Shown: positions 38,189-51,788, counted from the stretch's first letter. The stretch: DNA of 64,000 nt from Agromyces bracchium (GCF_009709675.1 NZ_WMLB01000025.1:1-64000), one strand, 5' to 3'. Made by a program: numbers and translations. The notes: generated by a model from the letters alone, not told the origin.

Positions 38189-38554
38189 TCAGTCGTTCGA
38201 GGCGGTGCCCCGACGAGCGCGCAGCTGCTGCAGCGCCTCCTCGAGGAGTGCGGCCGCCTCCTCCTCGCTGCGTCGTTCCTTCACGTACGCGAGGTGGGTC
38301 TTGTACGGCTCGAGCTTCGCGACAGCCGGCGGGTTGTCCTTGTCGCGACCGGCTGGCAGGCCGGTCGACGGGCTGTCGATGACGTCCGGGATCTCCTCCT
38401 CGGGCACGTTCGCCGCGAAGTACCGCACGGTCTCGTTGCCCTGGGCGTCCCAGTAGCTCACGGCGACCCGCTCGGCGTGGAATCCACGGTCCTGCTCGCC
38501 CATCGGCCCCGACCCGACCCGCGAACCGCGGATGGCGCTGTTTCCAGAAACCAC
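38189..38554 (-). CDS. rbpA: RNA polymerase-binding protein RbpA
   Basis: 121 residues. RbpA is an actinobacterial transcription factor that binds RNA polymerase and the primary sigma factor and helps open promoters. The sequence has SAIRGSRVGSGPMGEQDRGF (N-terminal tail and core), VAVSYWDAQGNETVRYFAAN (core domain), and the C-terminal sigma-interacting helix PYKTHLAYVKERRSEEEAAA. GTG start with GGAGGA close upstream. It follows secG by 10 nt and is probably cotranscribed with it. Confidence 0.95.
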   Translation of the reverse strand: MVSGNSAIRGSRVGSGPMGEQDRGFHAERVAVSYWDAQGNETVRYFAANVPEEEIPDVIDSPSTGLPAGRDKDNPPAVAKLEPYKTHLAYVKERRSEEEAAALLEEALQQLRARRGTASND

Positions 38555-38564
38555 GTCTCCTCCG

Positions 38565-38816
38565 TCAGATTCCGGCGTCGAACTTGGTGATGAGGCCGAG
38601 CACCACGATGCACGTCACCCAGACGAGTCCGAGGATGATCGTGATGCGGTTGAGGTTGCGCTCCGCGACCCCGGAGGCACCGAGGTTCGAGGTGACGCCG
38701 CCGCCGAACATGTCGGACAGCCCGCCGCCGCGGCCCTTGTGCAGCAGGATCAGGAGCGTGAGCAGGATGCTCGTGAGGCCGAGCAGCACCTGCAGGACGA
38801 CCTGGAGAATCTCCAC
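38565..38816 (-). CDS. secG: preprotein translocase subunit SecG
   Basis: 83 residues with two membrane helices (about residues 4-24 and 58-78) joined by the conserved glycine-rich loop HKGRGGGLSDMFGGGVTSNL. It stabilises the SecYE channel during SecA-driven export. GTG start with AAAGG upstream. A -10 TATACT at 38864-38869 suggests a promoter between it and tpiA. Confidence 0.95.
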   Translation of the reverse strand: MEILQVVLQVLLGLTSILLTLLILLHKGRGGGLSDMFGGGVTSNLGASGVAERNLNRITIILGLVWVTCIVVLGLITKFDAGI

Positions 38817-38863
38817 GGTGAAACCTTTCCGGGCATGACCGAATATGTCGATGCCGCCTGTCG

Positions 38864-38869
38864 AGTATA
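38864..38869 (-). promoter_or_regulatory. -10 of secG-rbpA
   Basis: TATACT on the minus strand, 48 nt before the secG start and immediately after the tpiA terminator hairpin. Confidence 0.55.
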
Positions 38870-38875
38870 GCCGCA

Positions 38876-38921
38876 GCGCCGTCCGGCCGACGTCCGCGAG
38901 GCGGACGCGGCCGGACGGCGC
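38876..38921 (-). terminator. hairpin after tpiA
   Basis: A perfect 13-bp outer stem (GCGCCGTCCGGCC and complement) and a 6-bp inner stem (GTCCGC/GCGGAC) separated by a small internal loop, 23 nt after the tpiA stop. No U-tract. It separates tpiA from secG. Confidence 0.75.
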
Positions 38922-38944
38922 GGCAGTGGTTCGGGGTCTTCGGC

Positions 38945-39733
38945 TCAGGCCCCGACGTGCTTCTTGAAACGGACGATGCTCGAGAACTCGTCGAGGTCGA
39001 GGCTCGCACCGCCGACGAGCGCGCCGTCCACGTCGGGCTCGCGCATGAACGCCGCGATGTTCGCCGCCTTCACCGAGCCGCCGTAGAGGATGCGCGTCGA
39101 CGCCGCGAGGTCGGCGCCGGCGATCTCGGCGAGCACGCCGCGGAGGGCCGCGGCGACCTGCTGCGCCTGCTCGGGCGTCGCCGCCTGGCCCGACCCGATC
39201 GCCCAGACCGGCTCATAGGCGACGACGAGGCCCTTCGACACGTCGACACCCTCCAACGCGCCGCGGAGCTGCGCCACGGGCACGGCGCTCGCACCGTGCT
39301 GTTCGAGGTCCTCCGCGGTCTCGCCCACGCAGAGCACCGGCACGAGCCCGTGTCGGTGCGCCGCGACGACCTTGGCGTTCACGACCTCGTCGGTCTCCGC
39401 GTGCATCGTGCGCCGCTCCGAGTGCCCGATGATGACGTAGGCGCAATCGAGCTTCGACAGGAACGCGCCCGACACCTCGCCGGTGTAGGCGCCGGAGTCC
39501 TTCGCCGAGAGGTCCTGCGCGCCGTACTTCACGGGCAGGTCGTCGGCGGCGACGAGCGTCTGCACCGACCGGAGGTCGGTGAACGGCGGGAACACGGCGA
39601 CCTCGGCGTCGGCGAAGTCGTGCTTCGCGTCGGAGAGGTTCCACGCGAGCTTCTGCACGAACGCGATCGCCTGCAGGTGGTCGAGGTTCATCTTCCAGTT
39701 GCCCGCGATGAACGGGGTGCGGGTCACTGCCAT
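38945..39733 (-). CDS. tpiA: triosephosphate isomerase
   Basis: 262 residues. It interconverts dihydroxyacetone phosphate and glyceraldehyde-3-phosphate. FIAGNWKMN contains the active-site Asn and Lys, [10 protein letters not shown] the catalytic His, and [12 protein letters not shown] the catalytic Glu; [12 protein letters not shown] binds phosphate. The ATG lies 10 nt inside the end of pgk, so the genes overlap and are coupled. Confidence 0.97.
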   Translation of the reverse strand: MAVTRTPFIAGNWKMNLDHLQAIAFVQKLAWNLSDAKHDFADAEVAVFPPFTDLRSVQTLVAADDLPVKYGAQDLSAKDSGAYTGEVSGAFLSKLDCAYVIIGHSERRTMHAETDEVVNAKVVAAHRHGLVPVLCVGETAEDLEQHGASAVPVAQLRGALEGVDVSKGLVVAYEPVWAIGSGQAATPEQAQQVAAALRGVLAEIAGADLAASTRILYGGSVKAANIAAFMREPDVDGALVGGASLDLDEFSSIVRFKKHVGA

Positions 39734-40938
39734 CCGAGGACCTCCAGTCCGGGGAGCTTCTTGCCTTCGAGGAATTCCAGGCTCGCGCCGCCGCCCGTCG
39801 AGATGTGCCCGAAGGCCGACTCGTCGAATCCGAGCTGACGCACGGCCGCGGCCGAGTCGCCGCCGCCGACCACGCTGAGGCCCTCGACCTCGATGAGGGC
39901 GGATGCCACGGTGCGGGTGCCGTCGGCGAACGGGGCGAGCTCGAACACGCCCATCGGGCCGTTCCAGAACACGGTCTTCGCGCCGCGGACGCGCTCCGCG
40001 AAGGCGGCCGCCGTGTCGGGGCCGATGTCGAGGCCGAGCCCGGAAGCGCCGAACGGCGTCTCCTCGATCGCGTCGGCCGCGGCGACCTGGTGGTCGGCCT
40101 CGGCCGAGAACGACGCGGCGACCACGACGTCCGTCGGCAGGACGATGTCGACGCCGCGCTCTGCGGCATCCGCCAGGTAGCCCTTCACGGTGTCGATCTG
40201 ATCGGCCTCGAGCAGGCTCGAGCCCACCTTGTGGCCCTGCGCCGCGAGGAACGTGAACAGCATGCCGCCGCCGATGAGCAGGGCGTCGACGCGCGGGAGC
40301 AGGTGCTCGATGACGCCGAGCTTGTCGGACACCTTCGAGCCGCCGAGCACGACCACGTACGGGCGCTCGGGGTTCTCGGTGAGCCGGTCGAGCACGTCGA
40401 GCTCGGCCGCGATGAGGAGGCCGGCGGCGCTCGGACGCAGCTGCTCGAGCTCGTACACGCTCGCCTGCTTGCGGTGCACGACGCCGAAGCCGTCGGAGAC
40501 GACGGAATCCGCGAACTCGGCGAGCTGCCCGGCGAACGCGGTGCGCTCGGCCTCGTTCTTGCTCGTCTCGCCCGGGTTGAAGCGGAGGTTCTCGAGCACG
40601 AGCACCTCGCCGTCGCCGAGTGCGGCGACCTTGGCCGCGGCATCCTCGCCGACCGTGTCGGTCGCGAACGAGACGGGCGCGTCCAGCACCTCGCCGAGGC
40701 GCACGGCTACGGGTTCGAGGCTGTACTTCGGGTCGGGCGCGCCCTCGGGGCGGCCGAGGTGCGAGATCACGATCACCTTCGCGCCCTGTTCGACGAGCGC
40801 GGTGAGCGTGGGGACCGACGCGCGCACGCGGCCGTCGTCCGTGATGACCCCGTCCTTGAGCGGGACGTTGAGGTCGCAGCGGACGACGACGCGCGTGCCG
40901 GCGAGCGGACCCAGGGAATCGATGGTCCTGAGGGTCAC
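39724..40938 (-). CDS. pgk: phosphoglycerate kinase
   Basis: 404 residues, normal length. It makes ATP from 1,3-bisphosphoglycerate. [13 protein letters not shown] is the N-terminal substrate motif, [10 protein letters not shown] and [10 protein letters not shown] follow, and [15 protein letters not shown] with [14 protein letters not shown] forms the C-terminal nucleotide site. The GTG at 40938 gives the family N-terminus (VTLRTIDSL); the longer frame runs through gap. 11 nt after gap. Confidence 0.97.
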   Translation of the reverse strand: MTLRTIDSLGPLAGTRVVVRCDLNVPLKDGVITDDGRVRASVPTLTALVEQGAKVIVISHLGRPEGAPDPKYSLEPVAVRLGEVLDAPVSFATDTVGEDAAAKVAALGDGEVLVLENLRFNPGETSKNEAERTAFAGQLAEFADSVVSDGFGVVHRKQASVYELEQLRPSAAGLLIAAELDVLDRLTENPERPYVVVLGGSKVSDKLGVIEHLLPRVDALLIGGGMLFTFLAAQGHKVGSSLLEADQIDTVKGYLADAAERGVDIVLPTDVVVAASFSAEADHQVAAADAIEETPFGASGLGLDIGPDTAAAFAERVRGAKTVFWNGPMGVFELAPFADGTRTVASALIEVEGLSVVGGGDSAAAVRQLGFDESAFGHISTGGGASLEFLEGKKLPGLEVLGWQ

Positions 40939-40949
40939 GTCGTCGCGCC

Positions 40950-42679
<1,730 letters not shown>

Positions 42680-42740
42680 TGCTTCTCCTTGTCAGCAGCC
42701 GGGTGAACCGGACGTCTGCCCGGGGACCGCGGCGTTCTCG

Positions 42741-42746
42741 ATCCTA
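42741..42746 (-). promoter_or_regulatory. candidate -10 of sodA
   Basis: TAGGAT on the minus strand, about 60 nt before the sodA ATG, giving a normal leader with an AGGAG site. Confidence 0.45.
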
Positions 42747-42806
42747 TGCCCGTGGTCGGGCCGGATGACGGGGGTTGACGGCGTTCGGGCCCCGCTCGGG
42801 CGCCGT

Positions 42807-43787
42807 TCAGACGTCGTCGAGGTCGGGCGGCAGGTTCGCCTCGGTGCCCGGCACGCCGAGCTCGACGGCGCGCTTGTCGGCCATGGCCAGCAGGCGGCGG
42901 ATGCGTCCGGCGACCGCGTCCTTCGTCAGTGGCGGGTCGGCGTGGTGGCCGAGCTCGTCGAGGCTCGCGTCGCGATGCGCGAGGCGCAGGTCGCCGGCGT
43001 ACTTCAAGTGCTCCGGGATCTCGTCGCCCAGGATCTCCATGGCGCGCTCGACCCGCGCGCAGGCCGCGACCGCGGCCTGCGCGGAGCGCCGGAGGTTCGC
43101 GTCGTCGAAGTTCACGAGCCGGTTCGCCGTCGCCCGGACCTCACGACGCTGGCGCAGCTCCTCCCAGTTGCGGACCGTCTCGTCGGCACCCATGACCGCG
43201 AGCATCGAGCTGATCGCCTCGCCGTCGCGGATGACGACGCGGTGCACGCCGCGGACCTCGCGCGCCTTCGCCGAGACGCCGAGACGGCCGGCGGCGCCGA
43301 CGAGCGCCATCGCCGTCTCGCCCCCGGGGCAGGTCACCTCGAGGGCGGCGGACCGACCGGGGTCGGTGAGGCTCCCCCGCGCCAGGAACGCGCCGCGCCA
43401 GACGGCGGCGACCTCGTCGCGCGAGCCCGTCGTCAGCTTGTTCGGGAGGCCCCGCACCGGACGACGTCGCGCGTCGAGCAGCCCGGTCTGGCGCGCGAGC
43501 GTCTCGCCGCCGTCGAGCACGCGCACGAGGTACTGGTTGGTGCGGCGCAGGCCGGACGCCGAGATGACGGAGACGTCAGGCCGCACGCCGTACAGTTCCC
43601 CGAGGTCGCGGGTGACCCTGCGCGCGATCGATGGCGCGTCGAGTTCGGCCTCGATGGCGATGCGCCCCGAGATGATGTGGAGTCCCCCGGCGAATCGGAG
43701 CACCGATGCGAGCTCCGCGGCGCGGACCGAGGTCCGGGTCACCTCGACCTTCGCCAGCTCCTCTTTCACCTCAGCGGTCAGGGCCAC
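42807..43787 (-). CDS. whiA: DNA-binding protein WhiA
   Basis: 326 residues. WhiA is a regulator with a degenerate LAGLIDADG homing-endonuclease fold (about residues 20-215: [31 protein letters not shown]) and a C-terminal helix-turn-helix ([20 protein letters not shown]). In streptomycetes it controls sporulation septation; in non-sporulators it influences division and growth. GTG start with AGAGG upstream. Last gene of uvrA-uvrC-rapZ-whiA. Confidence 0.96.
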   Translation of the reverse strand: MALTAEVKEELAKVEVTRTSVRAAELASVLRFAGGLHIISGRIAIEAELDAPSIARRVTRDLGELYGVRPDVSVISASGLRRTNQYLVRVLDGGETLARQTGLLDARRRPVRGLPNKLTTGSRDEVAAVWRGAFLARGSLTDPGRSAALEVTCPGGETAMALVGAAGRLGVSAKAREVRGVHRVVIRDGEAISSMLAVMGADETVRNWEELRQRREVRATANRLVNFDDANLRRSAQAAVAACARVERAMEILGDEIPEHLKYAGDLRLAHRDASLDELGHHADPPLTKDAVAGRIRRLLAMADKRAVELGVPGTEANLPPDLDDV

Positions 43788-43830
43788 GTGGTCGTCCTCT
43801 CTGTGTTGCGTCGGCGCGGTGGGCGCCCGT

Positions 43831-44703
43831 TCATTCGCGCCCGAGGTCGCGGTGCTTGATGCTGACCGCGAGGCCGGGGATCGTTCTCAGTCGCGACGCG
43901 AGCTCGCGGACCAGGGCCACCGAGCGATGCTTGCCGCCGGTGCAGCCGAGCGCGATCGTCGCATGGCGCTTGTTCTCGCGCTGGTAGCCCTCGAGCACCG
44001 GTCGGAGCGCCTCGACGTACGCGTCGAGGAACTCGCGGGCCCCGGGCTGCCCGAGCACGTAGTCCGCGACCTCGGCGTCCTCGCCGGTGTGCGCGCGCAG
44101 CTCGGGCTCCCAGAACGGGTTCGGCAGGAACCGCGCATCGGCCACCATGTCGGCGTCGGGCGGCAGGCCGTACTTGAATCCGAAGCTCTGGACGATGACG
44201 CGGAGGCCCGCGCGGTCCTCCTCGGCGAAGGTCTCGGTGACGAGCGTGGCGAGCTGGTGGATGTTGAGGTCGGAGCTGTCGACGATGATGTCGCTCGATT
44301 CGCGCACCTCGGCGAGCCTCGCGCGCTCGGCGGTGATGCCGTCGAGCAGCGTGCCGTCGCCCTGCAGCGGGTGGGGTCGGCGCACGGACTCGAATCGGCG
44401 CACGAGCACCGCGTCGTTGGCGTCGAGGAAGACGACGCGGACGTCGACCTTGTCGCGCAGGGACTCGACCATCTCCTGCAGCTCCGAGAAGAACGTGCCG
44501 CCGCGGATGTCGACGACCGCCGCGATCCGCGGCAGCGATGCCCCCGCCCGTTGCGCCAGTTCGACGAGCGGCCTGAGCATCTGGGGCGGCAGGTTGTCGA
44601 CGACGTACCAGCCGAGGTCCTCGAGCGCGTCGGCGACGGTGGAACGGCCTGCTCCCGACATCCCCGTGACGATGAGCATCTCCTGGCGATCGCCGTCGGT
44701 CAT
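43831..44703 (-). CDS. rapZ: RNase adapter RapZ (YvcJ family)
   Basis: 290 residues. It is a nucleotide-binding P-loop protein; in E. coli it delivers a small RNA to RNase E, while in Gram-positives its role is less clear. Walker A is [20 protein letters not shown], and the C-terminal domain has [20 protein letters not shown] and [13 protein letters not shown]. The ATG is 42 nt after uvrC, and whiA follows after 43 nt, which is the standard actinobacterial order. Confidence 0.95.
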   Translation of the reverse strand: MTDGDRQEMLIVTGMSGAGRSTVADALEDLGWYVVDNLPPQMLRPLVELAQRAGASLPRIAAVVDIRGGTFFSELQEMVESLRDKVDVRVVFLDANDAVLVRRFESVRRPHPLQGDGTLLDGITAERARLAEVRESSDIIVDSSDLNIHQLATLVTETFAEEDRAGLRVIVQSFGFKYGLPPDADMVADARFLPNPFWEPELRAHTGEDAEVADYVLGQPGAREFLDAYVEALRPVLEGYQRENKRHATIALGCTGGKHRSVALVRELASRLRTIPGLAVSIKHRDLGRE

Positions 44704-44745
44704 CTCGCTCGGCGCTCCCTTCCTGCGTTCCCCCGGTGGTCCAGC

Positions 44746-46716
44746 CTAGTCCGCGGCGGAGCGGCGCGTTCCCTCCAGGTGCGCTCGGATCGCCGCCGCG
44801 AGGCTCGGACCGATGCCGGGCACTTCCGCGATCGCGGACTCGTCGGCCTGACGGAGTCGGGCGACCGAACCGAAGTGCTTCAGCAGTGCCTTCACACGTG
44901 CGGGCCCGAGCCCCGGCACCTCGGAGAGGATCGTCGTGATGTCGCGCTTGCGGCGCTGGCGCTGGTGGGTGATCGCGAAGCGGTGGGCCTCGTCGCGGAT
45001 GCGCTGGAACAGGAACAGCGCGTCGCTGTTCCGCGGGAGGATGACCGGGAAGTCCGACTCGGGGGTCCAGATCTCCTCGAGGCGCTTGGCGATCCCGCAC
45101 AGGTAGATCCCCTCGACGCCGGATTCGCGGAGTGCGCGCTCCGCGGCCGTGACCTGCGGCTGACCGCCGTCGACCACGAGCAGGTTCGGGCGGTACGCGA
45201 ACTTCGCGCGGCGCGTCGGCGTGACGACCTCGCCGTCGCCCGCGGGGTCGAGGGCTGTCTCGGCGACCCGCGCCACGGTGCCGCCCTCCGTGGGACCGGC
45301 GCCCGCGGCATCCGATTCGCCCCCGCCGTTCGCCGACGCGGTCAGGTAGGCGAGGCGCCGCGTGAGCACCTGGTGGATGGAGTCGGTGTCGTCGGTGGTG
45401 CTCGGGATCGTGAAGCGCCGGTACTCGTCCTTCCGCGGCAGGCCGTCCTCGAACACGACCATCGAGGCGACGACGTTCGTGCCGCTGAGGTGCGAGACGT
45501 CGAAGCACTCGATGCGCAGCGGTGCGTCGGCCATACCGAGCGCCTCCTGAATGTCTTCCAGCGCGCGCGATCGCGCGGTGAAGTCGGCGCTCCGCCGCGT
45601 CTTGTACAGCACGAGCGTCTGGCGCGCGTTCTGGGTCGCGGTCTCGAGCAGCGCCGCCTTGTCGCCCCGCCGGGCGGCTCTGAGGCGCACCTTCCGACCC
45701 CCGAGCGCCGCCAGCCAGCCCTCGAGCGCCTCGGCGTCGTCGGGCAGCGCCGGCACGACGACCTCTGCGGGGGGACGGATGTCGTCGCCGTACGCGTTCT
45801 GCACGACCGAATCGACGAGGTCGCCGAGGCTCATGTCGAGCTCGGTGTCGACGGTCCACGACCGCACGCCTCGGATGCGGCCGCCGCGGACCATGAACAG
45901 GTGCACCGCAGCGGCGAGCTCGTCGTGGTCGATGCCGAAGACGTCGACGTCGACGTGCTCGCGGAGCACGACCGCGCTCTTCTCGAAGAACGACTCGGCC
46001 GCCTGCAATTCGTCGCGCCGACGGGCGGCGGTCTCGTAGTCCTGCACGGCGGCCGCCGCGCGCATCTGCTGCGTCAGGTCGGTGATGATGCGGCGGTCCT
46101 GGTTCTGCATGAACGCCACGAAGCGGTCGACGTTCGCCCGGTGCTCGGCCATCGTGACCCGGCCCGAGCAGGGACCGAAGCATCGCCCGATCTGGCCGGC
46201 GAAGCAGGGCTTGCCGGTCTGCATCGCGCGCTTGTAGTCGGAGTCCTTGCAGGTGCGGATCGGGAAGAGCTTCAGCAACAGGTCGAGCGTCTCGTTCACC
46301 GCCCAGACCTTCGGGTACGGGCCGAAGTACTTCGCGCCGGGGATGCCGCGACGGCGCGTGACGATCGCGCGCGGCGCCTCGTCGCCCATGGTCACCGCGA
46401 GGTACGGGTACGACTTGTCGTCGCGGTACTTGACGTTGAACGGCGGATCGAACTCCTTGATCCACGTGTACTCGAGCTGGAGCGCCTCGATGTCGTTGCC
46501 GACGACGGTCCATTCGACCGAGGCCGCCGTCGTCACCATCCGACGCGTGCGCTCGTGGAGGGTGTGGAGCGGTGCGAAGTAGTTCGACAACCGGGCGCGC
46601 AGGTTCATGGCCTTGCCGACGTAGAGCACGCGCCGGTCGGCGTCGCGGAACCGGTAGACGCCGGGGTTCGTCGGGATCTCGCCCGGACGCGGACGGTACG
46701 GGACGGTGCTCGCCAT
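44746..46716 (-). CDS. uvrC: excinuclease ABC subunit C
   Basis: 656 residues. It makes the two incisions flanking DNA damage. The GIY-YIG domain is at the N-terminus ([20 protein letters not shown]), the UVR motif near residue 215 ([20 protein letters not shown]), the RNase H-like second nuclease in the middle ([20 protein letters not shown]), and the helix-hairpin-helix pair at the end ([19 protein letters not shown]). The start at 46716 is 2 nt after the uvrA stop; longer frames run through uvrA. Confidence 0.96.
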   Translation of the reverse strand: MASTVPYRPRPGEIPTNPGVYRFRDADRRVLYVGKAMNLRARLSNYFAPLHTLHERTRRMVTTAASVEWTVVGNDIEALQLEYTWIKEFDPPFNVKYRDDKSYPYLAVTMGDEAPRAIVTRRRGIPGAKYFGPYPKVWAVNETLDLLLKLFPIRTCKDSDYKRAMQTGKPCFAGQIGRCFGPCSGRVTMAEHRANVDRFVAFMQNQDRRIITDLTQQMRAAAAVQDYETAARRRDELQAAESFFEKSAVVLREHVDVDVFGIDHDELAAAVHLFMVRGGRIRGVRSWTVDTELDMSLGDLVDSVVQNAYGDDIRPPAEVVVPALPDDAEALEGWLAALGGRKVRLRAARRGDKAALLETATQNARQTLVLYKTRRSADFTARSRALEDIQEALGMADAPLRIECFDVSHLSGTNVVASMVVFEDGLPRKDEYRRFTIPSTTDDTDSIHQVLTRRLAYLTASANGGGESDAAGAGPTEGGTVARVAETALDPAGDGEVVTPTRRAKFAYRPNLLVVDGGQPQVTAAERALRESGVEGIYLCGIAKRLEEIWTPESDFPVILPRNSDALFLFQRIRDEAHRFAITHQRQRRKRDITTILSEVPGLGPARVKALLKHFGSVARLRQADESAIAEVPGIGPSLAAAIRAHLEGTRRSAAD

Positions 46717-46718
46717 GC

Positions 46719-49610
46719 TCAGCTGGCGGCGACCGCCGGGCCGGCGGCGGCCTCGAAGATCTCGCGCAGGAAGTACCCGGTGTGGCTCTCGTGGACCTCG
46801 GCGACCTGCTCGGGCGTGCCCGTCGCGACGACCTGCCCGCCGCCGGAGCCGCCCTCGGGCCCGAGGTCGATGATCCAGTCGGCCGACTTGATGACATCGA
46901 GGCTGTGCTCGATGACGATCACCGTGTTGCCCTTCTCGACGAGCTTGCCGAGGACCTTCAGCAGCTTGCGCACGTCTTCGAAGTGCAGGCCCGTCGTCGG
47001 CTCGTCGAGCACGTAGACGCTGCGGCCGTTCGACCGACGCTGCAGCTCGGTGGCGAGCTTGACGCGCTGCGCCTCGCCGCCGGAGAGCGTGGTCGCGCTC
47101 TGGCCGAGCTGCACGTACCCGAGGCCGACGTCGACGAGGGTCTTGAGGTAGCGGTGGATCGCGGAGATCGGCTCGAAGAACTCGGCCGCCTCGCTGATCG
47201 GCATCTCGAGCACCTCGGCGATGTTCTTGCCCTTGTAGTGCACCTGCAGGGTCTCGCGGTTGTAGCGCTGGCCGCCGCACACCTCGCACGCGACGTACAC
47301 GTCGGGGAGGAAGTTCATCTCGATCTTGATCGTGCCGTCGCCCGAGCACGCCTCGCAGCGACCGCCCTTGACGTTGAAGCTGAACCGCCCCGGCAGGTAG
47401 CCGCGTGCCTTCGCCTCGGCCGTCTCGGAGAACAGCGTGCGGATGCGATCGAAGACGCCGGTGTAGGTCGCCGGGTTCGATCGCGGCGTCCGCCCGATCG
47501 GCGCCTGGTCGACGTGCACCACCTTGTCGAGGTGCTCGAGACCGCTCACGCGGCGGTGCTTGCCGGGCACCTTGCGCGCCCCGTTCAGGCGGTTGGCGAG
47601 CACGCGGTACAGGATGTCGTTCACGAGGGACGACTTGCCCGACCCGCTCACGCCCGTGACGGCGGTGAAGGTCCCGAGCGGGAACTCGACGTCGACGCCG
47701 CGCAGGTTGTTGGCCTGCGCACCCTCGACGCGGATGACCCGCGACGGGTCGACGGCGCGACGCGTCGGCGGGATCGCGATCTCCTTGCGACCGGCGAGGT
47801 AGTCGCCCGTCAGCGATCGGGTGTTCTTCATGAGGTCGGCGTAGCTGCCGCTGTGCACGACCGTGCCGCCGTGCACGCCGGCGCCCGGGCCGATGTCGAC
47901 GATCCAGTCGGCCGTTCGGATGGTGTCCTCGTCGTGCTCGACCACGATGAGGGTGTTGCCGAGGTCGCGCAGGGCCACGAGCGTGTCGATGAGGCGACGG
48001 TTGTCGCGTTGGTGGAGGCCGATGCTGGGCTCGTCGAGCACGTAGAGCACGCCGGTCAGGCCCGAGCCGATCTGGGTCGCGAGCCGGATGCGCTGCGCCT
48101 CGCCGCCCGAGAGCGTGCCGGCGGCACGCGCCAGGTCGAGGTAGCTGAGGCCGACGCGGATGAGGAAGTCGAGTCGGAGCTTGATCTCGCGGAGCACCTG
48201 GGCCGCGATCGCCTGCTCGCGGTCGGTCAGCTCGAGGCGGTCCATGAACGCCCTCGCATCGTGCAGGCTGAGCCGGCACACGTCGGCGATCGACGCGTCG
48301 TGGATCAGCACCGAGAGCACCTCGGGCTTCAGCCGGTCGCCGCGGCAGACCGGGCAGGGGATCTCGCGGAGGTACTCGGCCCAGCGCGCGCGCTGCACGT
48401 CGGTCTCGGCCTGGAGGTACTGCCGCTCGATGTAGGGCACGACGCCCTCGAAGCCGGAGGTGTAGCTCATCTCGCGCCCGTACCGGTTGCGCCAGCGCAC
48501 GCGCACCTCGAAGTTGTCACCCCGCAGCACCGCGTGACGGGCGTCCGCGTCGAGTTCCTCCCACGGGGTGTCGAGCGAGAACCCGAGGTCGCGGGCCAGC
48601 CCGTCGAGGAGCTTCTCGTAGTAGTTGTAGAGGCTCTTGCCCTGCGAGGTCCACGGGAGGATGACGCCCTCCGCGATGCTCATCGCAGGGTCGCCGAGCA
48701 GCAGCTCCTCGTCGACCGACATGCGGGTGCCGAGCCCCGAGCACTCGGGGCACGCGCCGAAGGGGGCGTTGAACGAGAACGTGCGCGGCTCGATCTCGGT
48801 GAGCGCGATCGGGTGCTGGTTCGGGCAGCTGAGCTTCTCGGAGAAGGTCTGCCACGCGGCCTCCCCCTCGCGGTCGACGTAGTTGACCTGCACGAGGCCG
48901 TCGGTGAGTCGCAGCGCGGTCTCGAGCGAGTCGGTGAGCCGCCCGAGGATGTCGTCGGAGGCGACGAGCCGGTCGATGACGACCGAGATGTCGTGCTTGA
49001 CCTGCTTCTTCAGCTTGGGCGCCTCGTCGAGGCGGATGAGCTCGCCGTCGACGACCGCGCGGGAGTAGCCCTGCCCGGACAGCTCTCGGAAGAGGTCGAC
49101 GAACTCGCCCTTCTTCTGCGAGACGACGGGGCTCAGCACCTGGAAGCGCGTGCCCGCCTCGAGCTCCATGAGCCGGTCGGCGATCTGCTGCACCGTCTGC
49201 CGCTGGATCCGCTCCCCGCAGACCGGGCAGTGCGGCACGCCGATGCGCGCCCAGAGCAGCCGCATGTAGTCGTAGATCTCGGTGATCGTGCCGACCGTCG
49301 ACCTCGGGTTGCGGTTGGTGGACTTCTGGTCGATCGACACCGCAGGACTGAGCCCCTCGATGAAGTCGACGTCGGGCCGATCGACCTGACCGAGGAACTG
49401 CCTCGCGTATGCGGAGAGCGACTCGACGTACCGGCGCTGGCCCTCGGCGAAGATCGTGTCGAACGCGAGCGACGACTTGCCCGACCCCGACAGGCCGGTG
49501 AACACCACCATCGCATCGCGAGGGATCTCGACGTCGACGTCACGCAGGTTGTGGACGCGTGCCCCGCGGACACTCAGGCGCGAATGGGCATCGAGACGTG
49601 AAACTGGCAC
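46719..49610 (-). CDS. uvrA: excinuclease ABC subunit A
   Basis: 963 residues. It is the damage-recognition ATPase. There are two ABC modules: Walker [16 protein letters not shown] and [15 protein letters not shown], signatures [14 protein letters not shown] and [14 protein letters not shown], and Cys pairs for zinc (CPVC, CPEC, CPVC, CEAC, CEVC). GTG start with no Shine-Dalgarno site; a -10 TAGACT lies 6 nt upstream, so the message is probably leaderless. A LexA-type box lies 57 nt upstream. First gene of uvrA-uvrC-rapZ-whiA. Confidence 0.97.
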   Translation of the reverse strand: MPVSRLDAHSRLSVRGARVHNLRDVDVEIPRDAMVVFTGLSGSGKSSLAFDTIFAEGQRRYVESLSAYARQFLGQVDRPDVDFIEGLSPAVSIDQKSTNRNPRSTVGTITEIYDYMRLLWARIGVPHCPVCGERIQRQTVQQIADRLMELEAGTRFQVLSPVVSQKKGEFVDLFRELSGQGYSRAVVDGELIRLDEAPKLKKQVKHDISVVIDRLVASDDILGRLTDSLETALRLTDGLVQVNYVDREGEAAWQTFSEKLSCPNQHPIALTEIEPRTFSFNAPFGACPECSGLGTRMSVDEELLLGDPAMSIAEGVILPWTSQGKSLYNYYEKLLDGLARDLGFSLDTPWEELDADARHAVLRGDNFEVRVRWRNRYGREMSYTSGFEGVVPYIERQYLQAETDVQRARWAEYLREIPCPVCRGDRLKPEVLSVLIHDASIADVCRLSLHDARAFMDRLELTDREQAIAAQVLREIKLRLDFLIRVGLSYLDLARAAGTLSGGEAQRIRLATQIGSGLTGVLYVLDEPSIGLHQRDNRRLIDTLVALRDLGNTLIVVEHDEDTIRTADWIVDIGPGAGVHGGTVVHSGSYADLMKNTRSLTGDYLAGRKEIAIPPTRRAVDPSRVIRVEGAQANNLRGVDVEFPLGTFTAVTGVSGSGKSSLVNDILYRVLANRLNGARKVPGKHRRVSGLEHLDKVVHVDQAPIGRTPRSNPATYTGVFDRIRTLFSETAEAKARGYLPGRFSFNVKGGRCEACSGDGTIKIEMNFLPDVYVACEVCGGQRYNRETLQVHYKGKNIAEVLEMPISEAAEFFEPISAIHRYLKTLVDVGLGYVQLGQSATTLSGGEAQRVKLATELQRRSNGRSVYVLDEPTTGLHFEDVRKLLKVLGKLVEKGNTVIVIEHSLDVIKSADWIIDLGPEGGSGGGQVVATGTPEQVAEVHESHTGYFLREIFEAAAGPAVAAS

Positions 49611-49616
49611 CCTACG

Positions 49617-49622
49617 AGTCTA
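49617..49622 (-). promoter_or_regulatory. leaderless -10 of uvrA
   Basis: TAGACT on the minus strand, 6 nt before the GTG start. It explains the absence of a ribosome binding site. Confidence 0.65.
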
Positions 49623-49666
49623 CGAACGGCCTCCGACACTCTCGCCGTGAGCGCACCTGCTGAGAG

Positions 49667-49680
49667 CGAACACACGTTCG
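49667..49680. promoter_or_regulatory. SOS (LexA) box upstream of uvrA
   Basis: CGAACACACGTTCG matches the Gram-positive LexA consensus CGAAC-N4-GTTCG exactly. It lies about 45 nt upstream of the uvrA -10 hexamer, so LexA would sit just upstream of the promoter. DNA damage should induce uvrA and, through the operon, uvrC. Confidence 0.85.
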
Positions 49681-49717
49681 AAGTCCGCCCGGATGTCGCG
49701 CGATCGCGCCCGTGCGT

Positions 49718-51781
49718 TCAGCCGAGGTGCCCCGCCTTCTCCATCTGGCGCAGCTCACGCTTCAGCTCCGAGACCTCGTCGCGCAGCCGCGCCGCGAGCT
49801 CGAACTTCAGCTCGCCCGCGGCCTCGAGCATCTGGTCGTTGAGGTCGCGGATGAGCTCCTCGAGGTCGTTCGCCCCCGCCGCGGCGATGCCGTCGCGCCG
49901 CATCGGGACCGGCGAGGTCTTCCGCCCATCGCGCCCGGCGAGGAGTGCGGCGGTGTCGGCCTCCTCGCGCGCGAGCACCTCGGTGATGTCGGCGATCCGC
50001 TTGCGAAGCGGGGTCGGGTCGATGCCGTTCACGCGGTTGTAGTCGACCTGCCTGTCGCGGCGCCGGTTCGTCTCGTCGATCGCGAGCTGCATCGACTCGG
50101 TCATCACGTCGGCGTACATGTGGACCTGGCCCGAGACGTTGCGGGCCGCTCGACCGATCGTCTGGATGAGCGAGGTCGAGGACCGCAGGAAGCCCTCCTT
50201 GTCGGCGTCGAGGATCGCCACGAGCGACACCTCGGGCAGGTCGAGACCCTCGCGGAGGAGGTTGATGCCCACCAGCACGTCGTAGACACCCGCCCGCAGC
50301 TCCGTCAGGAGCTCGACGCGCCGGAGCGTGTCGACGTCGGAGTGCAGGTACCGCACGCGCACGCCGGCCTCGGTCAGGAAGTCGGTGAGTTCCTCCGCCA
50401 TCCGCTTGGTGAGCGTCGTGACGAGCACGCGCTCGTCGCGCTCGGCCCGGGCCCTGATCTCCTCGAGCAGGTCGTCGATCTGTCCCTTGCTGGGCTTCAC
50501 GACGATCTCGGGGTCGACGAGCCCGGTCGGACGGATGATCTGCTCGACCACGCCGTCGGCGATGCCCATCTCGTACCTGCCCGGCGTCGCCGAGAGGTAC
50601 ACGGTCTGGCCGACCCGGTCCTTGAATTCGTCCCACTTCAGCGGCCGGTTGTCGAGGGCGCTCGGCAGGCGGAAGCCGTGCTCGACGAGCGTGCGCTTGC
50701 GCGACGCGTCGCCCTCGTACATCGCGCCGATCTGCGGCACGGTGACGTGCGACTCGTCGATCACGACGAGGAAGTCGTCGGGGAAGTAGTCGAGCAGGCA
50801 GTGCGGCGCCTCGCCCGGTGCACGGCCGTCGATGTGGCGCGAGTAGTTCTCGATGCCCGAGCAGAAGCCGATCTGCTCCATCATCTCGAGGTCGAAGGTC
50901 GTCCGCATGCGGAGCCGCTGCGCCTCGAGGAGCTTGCCCTCGCGCTCGAGCTCCTGCAGCCGCTCGTCGAGCTCGTCGCGGATCGTGCCGATCGCCCGCT
51001 GCATGACGTCGACGCTCGCTACGTAGTGCGACGCCGGGAACACCGGCACCGCGTCGAGCTTCGCGACGACCGTTCCGGTCAGCGGATGCAGGCTGTGCAG
51101 CGCCTCGATCTCGTCGCCGAACATCTCGATCCGGATCGCGTGCTCCTCGTACACCGGGATGATCTCGATCGTGTCGCCGCGGACGCGGAACGTGCCGCGC
51201 GAGAAGTCGACGTCGTTGCGCTGGTACTGCATCGACACGAACTTGCGGATGAGCCAGTCGCGGTCGACCCGCTGGCCGACCTGGAGCGGCATCATCGCGC
51301 TGAGGTACTCCTCGGGCGTGCCGAGGCCGTAGATGCACGAGACGGTCGAGACCACGACCACGTCGCGGCGACTGAGCAGCGAGTTCGTCGTCGAATGGCG
51401 GAGCCGCTCGACCTCGGCGTTGATCGACGAGTCCTTCTCGATGAAGGTGTCGGTCTGCGGCACGTACGCCTCGGGCTGATAGTAGTCGTAGTACGAGACG
51501 AAGTACTCCACCGCATTGTTCGGCATGAGTTCGCGGAACTCGTTCGCGAGCTGCGCCGCGAGCGTCTTGTTGTGCGCGAGCACGAGCGTCGGCCGCTGCA
51601 CCTGCTCGATCAACCACGCCGTCGTGGCGGACTTGCCGGTGCCGGTCGCGCCGAGCAGCACCACGTCGGTCTCGCCCGCGTTGATGCGCGCCGCGAGGTC
51701 GGCGATCGCCTGGGGCTGGTCGCCGCTCGGCGCGTACTCGCTGACGACCTCGAACGGGCGCACGGAACGGGTCGACTGCAT
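49718..51781 (-). CDS. uvrB: excinuclease ABC subunit B
   Basis: 687 residues. It is the helicase-like damage-verification subunit. Walker A is [18 protein letters not shown], the beta-hairpin region contains [20 protein letters not shown], the DEAD-like motif is [13 protein letters not shown], and the C-terminal UVR motif is [19 protein letters not shown]. The ATG at 51781 ([16 protein letters not shown]) is chosen over the GTG 30 nt upstream because TAGACT lies 7 nt before it, implying a leaderless message. Confidence 0.96.
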   Translation of the reverse strand: MQSTRSVRPFEVVSEYAPSGDQPQAIADLAARINAGETDVVLLGATGTGKSATTAWLIEQVQRPTLVLAHNKTLAAQLANEFRELMPNNAVEYFVSYYDYYQPEAYVPQTDTFIEKDSSINAEVERLRHSTTNSLLSRRDVVVVSTVSCIYGLGTPEEYLSAMMPLQVGQRVDRDWLIRKFVSMQYQRNDVDFSRGTFRVRGDTIEIIPVYEEHAIRIEMFGDEIEALHSLHPLTGTVVAKLDAVPVFPASHYVASVDVMQRAIGTIRDELDERLQELEREGKLLEAQRLRMRTTFDLEMMEQIGFCSGIENYSRHIDGRAPGEAPHCLLDYFPDDFLVVIDESHVTVPQIGAMYEGDASRKRTLVEHGFRLPSALDNRPLKWDEFKDRVGQTVYLSATPGRYEMGIADGVVEQIIRPTGLVDPEIVVKPSKGQIDDLLEEIRARAERDERVLVTTLTKRMAEELTDFLTEAGVRVRYLHSDVDTLRRVELLTELRAGVYDVLVGINLLREGLDLPEVSLVAILDADKEGFLRSSTSLIQTIGRAARNVSGQVHMYADVMTESMQLAIDETNRRRDRQVDYNRVNGIDPTPLRKRIADITEVLAREEADTAALLAGRDGRKTSPVPMRRDGIAAAGANDLEELIRDLNDQMLEAAGELKFELAARLRDEVSELKRELRQMEKAGHLG

Positions 51782-51788
51782 GGATTCG

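Noticed and set aside
42775-47016. 1413-codon plus-strand open frame across whiA, rapZ, uvrC
   Set aside because: It runs antisense to three recognised genes, has no recognisable domain and no single-gene logic; a GC-driven shadow frame.
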